Assembly: GCA_020851635.1 (NCBI GenBank)
Contig: JADZCJ010000010.1
Span: 1 to 46,386 of the forward strand
Reading direction: 5' to 3'
Source of the DNA: Anaerolineae bacterium
GTDB lineage: Bacteria; Chloroflexota; Anaerolineae; UBA4142; SHND01
DNA length: 46,386 nt
In this document: positions 41,232-46,386 of the stretch, piece after piece
How positions within the stretch are numbered: position 1 is the first letter of the stretch
Layout of the letters: each line of letters opens with the position of its first letter
Translations under genes and position numbers: made by a program
Notes under the pieces: model-generated
Databases searched by the model: none
What the model saw: the letters and a program-made list of their open reading frames with translations, nothing else
What the model was told of the DNA's origin: nothing

Positions 41232-41663
41232 TCAAGTATCGTTTTCCAATATTTCGCCAATAACGCCTTGCGCCAATGCATCCAGATAACGGCGGATCGC
41301 AAGTGAATAATAATGAACTACGCAGACACCCTTGTAACCGTCGCGCTTTTTGCTTCCAGGATTCTTCTTGACTGATCCTTCATAAACCGGTTGAGTGGAA
41401 TGCGTGTTACTTTCGACCAGTACTCTGTGAGGTCGCTTTCATTCATCCCTTTGCTAATGGCTAATTGACATCGAAACTTGCTCTCATCAATCTCAAAGTT
41501 TCGTCTCAAAAAGGCCATCCAATACCCAACTCTGCATCGTAGCCAAGGGCACCGCGCCACCGAGTTTGTTGATAATCTCGCTGTAACTCAAACCCGCCCA
41601 TCGCAACTCTCGAGCTTGTTCGCGCAATCCGGGCGGGTGTGGTGAACCACGACGATGCAACAT
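41232..41663 (-). pseudogene. decayed HTH-domain protein gene between two tRNA-Ala genes
   Basis: Three pieces of one protein can be read in different frames. The N-terminal piece starts at 41663 (MLHRRGSPH) and includes the helix-turn-helix LREQARELRWAGLSYSEIIN; it ends soon after. A second frame gives FLRRNFEIDESKFRCQLAIS and YWSKVTRIPLNRF. A third gives KKRDGYKGVCVVHYYSLAIR and RYLDALAQGVI, ending at 41232. The shift between the last two fits one T lost from a run: CGG-TTT-TAT-GAA would restore R-F-Y-E. The middle of the protein seems deleted. The reassembled C-terminus resembles an uncharacterised HTH-protein family I know from many bacteria but cannot name. Confidence 0.7.
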
Positions 41664-41680
41664 CGTTGGCGTTCTCCGAG

Positions 41681-41753
41681 TGGAGCAGAAGGGGCTCGAA
41701 CCCTCAACCTTCGCATTGCGAACGCGACGCGCTCCCAGTTGCGCCACTGCCCC
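41681..41753 (-). tRNA. tRNA-Ala (anticodon CGC)
   Basis: A 73-nt cloverleaf with acceptor stem GGGGCAG/CTGCTCC including G3-U70, D stem GCGC/GCGC, anticodon stem TCGCG/TGCGA, loop TTCGCAA (anticodon CGC) and T stem GAGGG/CCCTT. The 3' CCA is not encoded. It reads the GCG alanine codon. Confidence 0.96.
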
Positions 41754-41762
41754 GTTTTTTAT

Positions 41763-41790
41763 ATTGTACCCATTTGCGCAGACGCGTCAA
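41763..41790 (-). promoter_or_regulatory. sigma-70-type promoter of tRNA-Ala(CGC)
   Basis: On the minus strand TTGACG (41790-41785), a 16-base spacer and TACAAT (41768-41763) lie about ten bases before the tRNA 5' end, a good match to a housekeeping promoter. Confidence 0.7.
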
Positions 41791-41821
41791 ATTTCTTGCG
41801 CCTGCATGTGACAAATTCAAC

Positions 41822-41861
41822 GGGGTTGGGGTGTCGAGGTCTTGGCGATACCCCAAGCCCC
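41822..41861 (-). terminator. probable terminator after rplL
   Basis: ACCCCAAGCCCC and GGGGTTGGGGT form a strong stem with one bulged base 20-odd bases beyond the rplL stop. The T-tract that follows is weak, so efficiency is uncertain. Confidence 0.5.
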
Positions 41862-41883
41862 TTTGAATCGGTGCGCCCAAAAA

Positions 41884-42282
41884 TTATTTGACTTCGACGC
41901 TTGCGCCGACTTCTTCCAATTTCTTTTTCGCCTCGGCGGCTTCGTCCTTGGAAACTGCCTTTTTGATGGCGGCGGGGGCGCTCTCTACCAGTTCTTTGGC
42001 TTCTTTCAAACCAAGACCGGAAACGAGTTCGCGCACGACTTTGATGACCGGGATTTTTTGTGCGCCCGCGTCTTTCAAAATGACATCAAATTCGGTTTGT
42101 TCTTCAGCTGCAGGCGCCGCAGCGCCACCGGCAGCCGCTGCGCCGGGCATGGCAGCCACTGCGACGGGCGCCGCGGCACTGACGCCCCAGTGTTCTTGCA
42201 ATGCCTTGGACAGTTCGGCAACTTCGAGGATGCTCAGGGTATCGAGCGTATCAATAATAGATTGGACTTTATCGGAAGCCAT
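41884..42282 (-). CDS. rplL: 50S ribosomal protein L7/L12
   Basis: A 132-aa stalk protein of the large ribosomal subunit that recruits translation factors. The N-terminal dimerisation domain ([20 protein letters not shown]) is followed by an Ala/Gly/Pro hinge, here longer and richer in Ala-Gly than usual. The C-terminal domain is standard: [10 protein letters not shown], then [21 protein letters not shown] and [20 protein letters not shown]. An AAGGAG box precedes the ATG at 42282. It is the last gene of the cluster. L7/L12 binds L10, encoded just upstream. Confidence 0.97.
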   Translation of the reverse strand: MASDKVQSIIDTLDTLSILEVAELSKALQEHWGVSAAAPVAVAAMPGAAAAGGAAAPAAEEQTEFDVILKDAGAQKIPVIKVVRELVSGLGLKEAKELVESAPAAIKKAVSKDEAAEAKKKLEEVGASVEVK

Positions 42283-42339
42283 GTTGGTTTCTCCTTGATT
42301 TTCTGAACGCCGCATATAGGGTCGTTCCTGATTGGCGCA

Positions 42340-42364
42340 GAACGCTGTGGACAGCGTTCCCTGC
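42340..42364. repeat. palindromic GAACGCTG repeat, third copy
   Basis: GAACGCTG and CAGCGTTC arms with the CCCTGC tail match the elements at 29.3-29.4 kb. Here the repeat fills most of the rplJ-rplL spacer. Confidence 0.7.
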
Positions 42365-42374
42365 CCGTGTTCTG

Positions 42375-42905
42375 TTACGTTGGTTGTGCGCCGCCTTGTT
42401 CGGCTTTGGCTTGAAGGATATAGACGAGCTGCGAGAGCGCGCCGTTCAAGACGCCGACAAGACCGGCAGAGGGACCCTGCAGGGCGCCCAGAACGCTCGC
42501 ATACAATTCATTGCGACCGGGCAGGTTGCCCAACGCTTCGACACCCTTGGCATCATAGACAGTTTGACCGACGATTGCGCCGCGAATCGGCAATTCCTTT
42601 TCTTTGAAAAACGCGGTCAGCCGTTTTGCCGGACCGGACAGATCGTCGCGCAAAAAGGCGACGGCGGTCGGACCCTCGAGCAAATTCGAGGGCGTCGGCA
42701 ATCCAGCATCTTTGAGCGCGATTTCGAGCAGGGTATTTTTGGCGACGTGATAGCCCGCTTTCATGCCGCGCAGTTCGTTGCGAATTCCCTGCAAATCGGC
42801 GACCTTGAGCGTGCGATAATTGGTGATAATGACCGCTTGCGCTTGTTTCAGTTCATCCGTCAATTCGTTGACGAGTTCGGCTTTACGTTCACGCGTGACT
42901 GGCAA
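42375..42905 (-). CDS. rplJ: 50S ribosomal protein L10
   Basis: A 176-aa protein that forms the base of the ribosomal stalk and holds L7/L12 dimers. It shows the usual N-terminal [20 protein letters not shown] and [18 protein letters not shown], then [13 protein letters not shown] and [19 protein letters not shown]. The start is a TTG at 42905 ([10 protein letters not shown] follows), supported by an AAAGGAGGTGA ribosome-binding site nine bases upstream. No in-frame ATG is better placed. Expression is probably controlled by the leader before it. Confidence 0.96.
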   Translation of the reverse strand: MPVTRERKAELVNELTDELKQAQAVIITNYRTLKVADLQGIRNELRGMKAGYHVAKNTLLEIALKDAGLPTPSNLLEGPTAVAFLRDDLSGPAKRLTAFFKEKELPIRGAIVGQTVYDAKGVEALGNLPGRNELYASVLGALQGPSAGLVGVLNGALSQLVYILQAKAEQGGAQPT

Positions 42906-42907
42906 TT

Positions 42908-43003
42908 GGACTCACCTCCTTTGTGAGGTGACCTCATGGCTGAGGTCTGCACTGTGAGAAAAACAAAAGACTCTTGCGCCAAGACGACGCAAAGAGTCTG
43001 TGA
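42908..43003 (-). promoter_or_regulatory. L10-type leader: attenuator plus hairpin over the rplJ ribosome-binding site
   Basis: Three hairpins lie between rplA and rplJ. The first, AGACTCT/AGAGTCT (42968-42999), is followed by TTTTGTTTTT and looks like an intrinsic terminator. The second is GACCTCA/TGAGGTC (42930-42947). The third, TCACCTC/GAGGTGA (42912-42931), includes half of the rplJ ribosome-binding site. The layout fits feedback control by L10 or L10-L7/L12 binding, as known for rplJL leaders. Confidence 0.7.
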
Positions 43004-43023
43004 GTTCAAAATCACTTGTTACG

Positions 43024-43145
43024 GACGCCCGCGGGCGTCTGAAACCTTCTTTGCCTCGGCAGGATGATTACGCGACACAATGTGTCGCAACCTGCTGTCT
43101 CGGGCGCTATGCTGTTGAGCAGAGACGTCATCGCGGAGCGTCTCT
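43024..43145. repeat. mosaic of three unrelated palindromes in the rplA-rplJ spacer
   Basis: The spacer holds GACGCCCGCGGGCGTC (43024-43039, perfect 16 bp), GCGACACA-A-TGTGTCGC (43072-43088) and AGAGACG...CGTCTCT (43121-43145, 11-base loop). They have no T-tails and are unlike the L10 leader, so they look like small mobile or REP-like palindromes that accumulated here. Confidence 0.65.
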
Positions 43146-43166
43146 ACGCGCGATGGATGATTATAT

Positions 43167-43886
43167 CTAGATCGCGGCGGGACGCAAATTTTGCGCCGCG
43201 TTCGCATCAACCCGAACGCCAGGACCCATAGTGGACGCGAGCGAGATCTTTTTCAAATAGACGCCCTTGGCGCCCGCCGGTTTGGCTTTGATGAGCGCGT
43301 CCATCAATGCCGAAAAATTCTCCAGCAGTTGGTCTTCGGTAAAGCCGGACTTGCCGATAATACTGTGAATGCCGCCGGTCTTGTCCGTCTTGAATTCGAC
43401 GCGTCCCAGACGGGTCTCTTTGATGAGCTGCGGCAGCTGCTCGGGAGGAACGATGGTCCCGGCTTTGGGGCTGGGCATCAAGCCACGTGGACCCAGCACC
43501 TTGCCCAAGCGACCGACCTTGCCCATCAGCTGCGGGGTCGCGATGGCGACATCAAAATCAGTCCAGCCGCCTTCGATTTGTTTGATCAAGTCGTCGTTAC
43601 CGACAAAATCCGCGCCCGCTTCCTGCGCGAGCCGCGCTCCATCGCCTTCGGCAAAAACAAGAATGCGGACTGTTTTACCCGTGCCGTGCGGCAAAAGCAC
43701 CACACCGCGCACCTGCTGGTCCGCCTGTTTTACATCCAAACCGGTCTTGAAATGCGCTTCGACCGTTTGGTTGAATTTTCCGTACGCCGTCTTTTTGGCA
43801 AGCGCCACCGCTTCGAGCGGCTGGTATTCTTTGTCAACGTCTACGAGTTTGACTGCATCCTGATATTTCTTGCCGTGCTGTGCCAT
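43167..43886 (-). CDS. rplA: 50S ribosomal protein L1
   Basis: A 239-aa protein of the L1 stalk that helps move deacylated tRNA out of the ribosome. Typical segments are [60 protein letters not shown] and [20 protein letters not shown] (in parts), then a C-terminus with [20 protein letters not shown]. The ATG at 43886 carries an AAGGAG box. It follows rplK, with a short heptad-phased leader, and may also regulate this operon by binding mRNA, as in other bacteria. Confidence 0.97.
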   Translation of the reverse strand: MAQHGKKYQDAVKLVDVDKEYQPLEAVALAKKTAYGKFNQTVEAHFKTGLDVKQADQQVRGVVLLPHGTGKTVRILVFAEGDGARLAQEAGADFVGNDDLIKQIEGGWTDFDVAIATPQLMGKVGRLGKVLGPRGLMPSPKAGTIVPPEQLPQLIKETRLGRVEFKTDKTGGIHSIIGKSGFTEDQLLENFSALMDALIKAKPAGAKGVYLKKISLASTMGPGVRVDANAAQNLRPAAI

Positions 43887-43949
43887 TTCAAATGCTCCTT
43901 GTGGTAAGTGTCGCGCGTTTTCGCGCTCCCACAAAATAGAGACCGGTCA

Positions 43950-44016
43950 CCGAAGACAAACAGACGACAAATCCCGACTGTCCAATCCCCAATCTCTGGT
44001 CTCTGATCTCTAATCC
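43950..44016. repeat. 7-bp repeat array F in the rplK-rplA spacer
   Basis: Plus-strand units include CCAATCC, CCAATCT, CTGGTCT, CTGATCT and CTAATCC, preceded by more diverged 7-mers. It overlaps the last codons of rplK, showing that such arrays also occur in core operons. Confidence 0.55.
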
Positions 44017-44435
44017 TTTACTTCGATCCCCATGTTTCTCGCCGTGCCTTCGATCATTTTCATTGCGCCTTCGATGTCTACGGCGTTGAGGTCTTTGGCC
44101 TTTTTTTCGGCGATTTCGCGCACCTGCTTGCGCGAGACGCTGCCGACTTTGGTGCGATTCGGCGCCCCGGAACCCTTTTCGACGCCCGCCGCTTTTTTCA
44201 ACAGCTCACCGGCGGGTGGTGATTTCAATTCAAAGGTGAACGAACGGTCCTGATAAATCGTAATGACGACAGGAACAACGGTCCCCGCATCTTTGGCGGT
44301 GCGCGCGTTGTATTCTTTGGTGAACTGCATGATGTTGATGCCATGCGGCCCAAGGGCGGTGCCGACGGGCGGCGCCGGGGTTGCTTTGCCCGCTTGAATT
44401 GCGAGCTTGACGAGGGCTTTGACTTTTTTCGCCAT
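44010..44435 (-). CDS. rplK: 50S ribosomal protein L11
   Basis: A 141-aa protein of the GTPase-associated centre. It shows [20 protein letters not shown] followed by [18 protein letters not shown], then TYEL-like [19 protein letters not shown], and the C-terminal RNA-binding domain [19 protein letters not shown] and [10 protein letters not shown]. The Pro-Pro thiostrepton-site segment is intact. Standard length and position after nusG. Confidence 0.98.
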   Translation of the reverse strand: MAKKVKALVKLAIQAGKATPAPPVGTALGPHGINIMQFTKEYNARTAKDAGTVVPVVITIYQDRSFTFELKSPPAGELLKKAAGVEKGSGAPNRTKVGSVSRKQVREIAEKKAKDLNAVDIEGAMKMIEGTARNMGIEVKD

Positions 44436-44507
44436 GATTCAGTCAGCAGCAGTCAGTAATCCGGGTCGGACCCTTTGTCCGGAGCGCAACGGGTTACTGT
44501 CAACTGT

Positions 44508-45461
44508 TTACACTTTCTCTACTTGGAGTAAATCCAGCTCTACGGGCGTTTCGCGTCCAAAAAACGAGACGAGCACGCGCACTTTGCCTTTGACCATATC
44601 TACCGTATCCACGTTCCCGCGGAAATCGGCAAAGGGTCCATCAATAATATGAACGGTCTGTCCGACACGAAACGTGACATGCACTTTGGGTTCTTCGCTC
44701 TCCATGCGCTTGAGGATCTTGTCTACCTCTTCCTGGCGCAATGGGACGGGACGCTGCAAATCGCCGGAACTGACAAAACCCGTGACACCCGGCGTATTAC
44801 GGACGGCGTACCACACTTCGTCGGATTGCGCCGCGCGCTTTTTCCGCCATTCGGACGCGTCTGCGGTGAGGGTTTCGCGGTCAACCAATTCCATCATTTC
44901 GACAAGAATATAGCCCGGAAAGACGCGGCGTTCAATATTTTTGCGCTGACCCTCGCGAATTTCGACCTCGCGCTCGACCGGCACCACCACGCGGAAAATA
45001 CGGTCCTGCAAACCCATCGAGTTGATACGCTGCTCAAGACCCTTTTTGACCTTGTTCTCGTAACCCGAATAGCAATGGACAACATACCAGACGTGTCGGA
45101 TTGGTTCTTGCTCTGGCTCGGGTGTCTCTGGCGCCGGCGCGGACGCAATCGGCGCGACGTCGGCGTCGGTGACGGCAGAAGATTGTGGCTCTGCGGTCTC
45201 TGATTCCGCTTCCGTTTCGTCCGACAAACTCATGTCCCCCCACGGGATCTCGATCTCGGACTCGGCGGCAGCGGGCGATTCCGCTCTTGCCGCGGGCAAA
45301 TCCGTCTCCATATCCCCCATTGTGATATCGAGCGCGGCTTGAGGCACGTTTGCGTCCGGCGCAACCGACGCAGCAACAGGTTCGGAGGTTGTCGTTTCCG
45401 TTTCGACGGTGAGCGAGTCATCCCGATTTGGTTCGGGCAAAGTTTGTTCCGATTCGTTCAT
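44508..45461 (-). CDS. nusG: transcription antitermination factor NusG with an acidic N-terminal extension
   Basis: A 317-aa protein. The conserved NusG part begins near residue 122 (RHVWYVVHCYSGYENKVKKG), with the RNA-polymerase-binding NGN domain up to about residue 240, including FPGYILVEMMELV and RNTPGVTGFV. The KOW domain follows (VGQTVHIIDGPFADFRGNVD). Residues 1-120 are a low-complexity tail rich in Glu, Asp, Ala, Pro and Thr, including two similar short motifs, ITMGDMETD and IPWGDMSLS. E. coli NusG is about 180 aa. The tail is predicted disordered; its role is unknown. secE ends two bases upstream. Confidence 0.95.
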   Translation of the reverse strand: MNESEQTLPEPNRDDSLTVETETTTSEPVAASVAPDANVPQAALDITMGDMETDLPAARAESPAAAESEIEIPWGDMSLSDETEAESETAEPQSSAVTDADVAPIASAPAPETPEPEQEPIRHVWYVVHCYSGYENKVKKGLEQRINSMGLQDRIFRVVVPVEREVEIREGQRKNIERRVFPGYILVEMMELVDRETLTADASEWRKKRAAQSDEVWYAVRNTPGVTGFVSSGDLQRPVPLRQEEVDKILKRMESEEPKVHVTFRVGQTVHIIDGPFADFRGNVDTVDMVKGKVRVLVSFFGRETPVELDLLQVEKV

Positions 45462-45463
45462 GC

Positions 45464-45694
45464 TTAGCGCACCAAAAGAAATTCCAAAATTGCGGTCAAC
45501 ACCGCATCAATCCCGCCCAAAAAGATCGCCATCGCAATAACGACGATGACCACAATCACCGTAAGATTCTGCGCCTGCTCACGCGTGGGCCAAACAACTT
45601 TGCGGAGTTCCGCCGTCGTCTCGCGATAAAATTGCACAAAGCGGTTCTCGGGTTGAACTTGTTGCGTCAACCGCGCTTGCTTTTTTTCTGCCAT
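45464..45694 (-). CDS. secE: protein translocase subunit SecE
   Basis: A 76-aa short bacterial SecE that clamps SecY in the inner-membrane protein channel. The amphipathic helix and conserved elbow FYRETTAELRKVVWPTREQA precede a single membrane helix (about residues 46-70). The ATG at 45694 gives a standard N-terminal polar segment. Its stop is two bases before the nusG start. The usual tRNA-Trp upstream of secE is absent in this window. Confidence 0.95.
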   Translation of the reverse strand: MAEKKQARLTQQVQPENRFVQFYRETTAELRKVVWPTREQAQNLTVIVVIVVIAMAIFLGGIDAVLTAILEFLLVR

Positions 45695-45717
45695 AGTGCT
45701 GGGTTTGCGAGGAAACA

Positions 45718-45776
45718 GGTAAATCGGATCGGCGGGGCAGCCGTTCACTTGCCTCTATCGCCGGACCGGATTTACT
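45718..45776. other. imperfect long inverted repeat in the rpmG-secE spacer
   Basis: GGTAAATCGGATCGGC (45718-45733) is largely complementary to GCCGGACCGGATTTACT (45760-45776), with three mismatches. No T-tract follows on either strand. It may be an RNA processing or control element, or a degenerate palindromic repeat. Confidence 0.35.
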
Positions 45777-45787
45777 TGATCTGCGCG

Positions 45788-45952
45788 TTACTTGGTCTCG
45801 CGATGCGCGGTGTGCTTGCGGCAGAACCGGCAATATTTTTTGAGTTCCAGACGGGCGGTCGTGTTCTTTTTGTTCTTTTGGGTCGTGTAATCGCGCCGCT
45901 TGCATTCGTTACAGGCGAGGGTTATCACGAGCCGATTCTCTTTTTTTGCCAT
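45788..45952 (-). CDS. rpmG: 50S ribosomal protein L33
   Basis: A 54-aa ribosomal protein. [20 protein letters not shown], then [20 protein letters not shown] and HRETK are all diagnostic. Both zinc-binding pairs (C-N-E-C and C-R-F-C) are present, so this is the zinc-containing form. I chose the ATG at 45952; upstream in-frame codons add no conserved sequence. It lies between tuf and secE, the standard order. Confidence 0.96.
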   Translation of the reverse strand: MAKKENRLVITLACNECKRRDYTTQKNKKNTTARLELKKYCRFCRKHTAHRETK

Positions 45953-45980
45953 TTCACATCCATCCCATACCACACAAGTT

Positions 45981-46012
45981 ACAGGTCACAGGAAGAGTAC
46001 CCTGTGACCTGT
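45981..46012. other. 12-bp perfect inverted repeat between tuf and rpmG
   Basis: ACAGGTCACAGG (45981-45992) and CCTGTGACCTGT (46001-46012) are exact reverse complements around 8 bases. No T-tract follows on the minus strand, so it is not a standard terminator. It may protect or process the tuf 3' end, or act as a weak terminator. Confidence 0.6.
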
Positions 46013-46033
46013 GAGTTGAATCCCGAGTGTGGC

Positions 46034-46386
46034 TTATGCAGTCACCAGGGTAATCACACCGGCGCCCACCGTTCGGCCGCCTTCCCGAATCGCAAACCGC
46101 GAGCCATTCTCCAACGCCACCGGCACGATCAATTTCACGTGCATCTTGATGTTGTCTCCCGGCATCACCATCTCCACCCCTTCCGGCAGCGCAATGTCTC
46201 CCGTCACGTCCAACGTCCGAATGAAAAACTGCGGCCGATATCCGTTGAAAAACGGCGTGTGCCGCCCCCCTTCTTCCTTTTTCAACACATACACTTCCGC
46301 ATCAAATTCCGTGTGCGGCTTGATTGACCCCGGTTTCGCCAACACCATCCCCCGCTCCACGTCCGTCCGCTCGATCCCGCGCAGCA
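46034..46386 (-). CDS. tuf: elongation factor Tu, C-terminal part (cut by window edge)
   Basis: The last 117 codons of EF-Tu, the GTPase that carries aminoacyl-tRNA to the ribosome; the 5' part lies outside the window. The readable sequence begins [20 protein letters not shown], then [40 protein letters not shown] and the C-terminal [15 protein letters not shown], all characteristic of domains 2-3. It heads the rpmG-secE-nusG-ribosomal protein cluster. Confidence 0.97.
   Translation of the reverse strand, partial: LRGIERTDVERGMVLAKPGSIKPHTEFDAEVYVLKKEEGGRHTPFFNGYRPQFFIRTLDVTGDIALPEGVEMVMPGDNIKMHVKLIVPVALENGSRFAIREGGRTVGAGVITLVTA

Noticed and set aside
41664-41747. Longer N-terminus for the HTH pseudogene
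   Set aside because: The extension runs through the tRNA-Ala(CGC) gene and has no conserved residues.
45695-45787. Possible tRNA-Trp between rpmG and secE
   Set aside because: This is its usual place, but no cloverleaf or CCA anticodon loop could be found, only an imperfect inverted repeat.

Overview
This window looks like chromosomal DNA of a Chloroflexota (Anaerolineae-like) bacterium. That assignment is an inference from several features. The DNA is moderately GC-rich. There are many Tat signal peptides and lipobox signal peptides, some followed by Thr/Pro-rich linkers. NusG has a long acidic N-terminal extension, and LeuRS has an S-V-G-H form of the HIGH motif. Degenerate 7-bp repeat arrays occupy many leaders. 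No phage, plasmid, insertion sequence or CRISPR array was seen. Almost all genes lie on the minus strand; the exceptions are one block at 11.0-14.3 kb and one small gene at 19.7 kb.

From 0 to 11 kb there is a minus-strand run: an alpha-2-macroglobulin-type lipoprotein, a small membrane protein, a HAD hydrolase, a methyltransferase, a GNAT acetyltransferase and a class A penicillin-binding protein of the PBP1C type. The macroglobulin and PBP1C form a well-known bacterial envelope pair, here separated by small enzyme genes. From 11.0 to 14.3 kb a divergent plus-strand block encodes a beta-propeller lipoprotein, an alpha/beta hydrolase, an SH3-domain lipoprotein and a secreted unknown, closed by a bidirectional terminator. 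From 14.4 to 19.6 kb is a minus-strand set: an ECF sigma factor, a zinc-finger anti-sigma factor, two related four-helix membrane proteins, and a DUF1800/DUF1501 Tat-exported pair.

From 20 to 32.4 kb come dinB, a possible PD-(D/E)XK-like protein, DUF1330, a type I phosphodiesterase, an esterase, msrB, a META lipoprotein, a GT39-like transferase, an S33 hydrolase with a membrane tail, a VWA (BatA-like) protein, an unknown helical protein and a membrane protein with duplicated D-x2-W-H...P-P-H motifs. From 32.7 to 36.7 kb are a rifampin-phosphotransferase-like PEP-utilising enzyme, a channel-like two-helix protein with no recognisable filter, and a second member of the unknown helical family.

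From 36.8 to 41.1 kb a T-box riboswitch, apparently specific for tRNA-Leu (specifier CUC), precedes a hydrolase-GNAT-leuS operon. Two tRNA-Ala genes (GGC and CGC) follow, with a decayed HTH-protein gene between them. From 41.9 kb to the right edge is the classical translation/transcription cluster, in transcription order tuf(partial)-rpmG-secE-nusG-rplK-rplA-rplJ-rplL, with an L10-type leader before rplJ.

The most interesting observations are the Leu T-box operon, the 7-bp-phased leader arrays, a terminator-like hairpin that contains the start codon of the GT39 gene, the twin-motif membrane protein, the unknown helical paralog pair, and the nuclease-like protein next to dinB.
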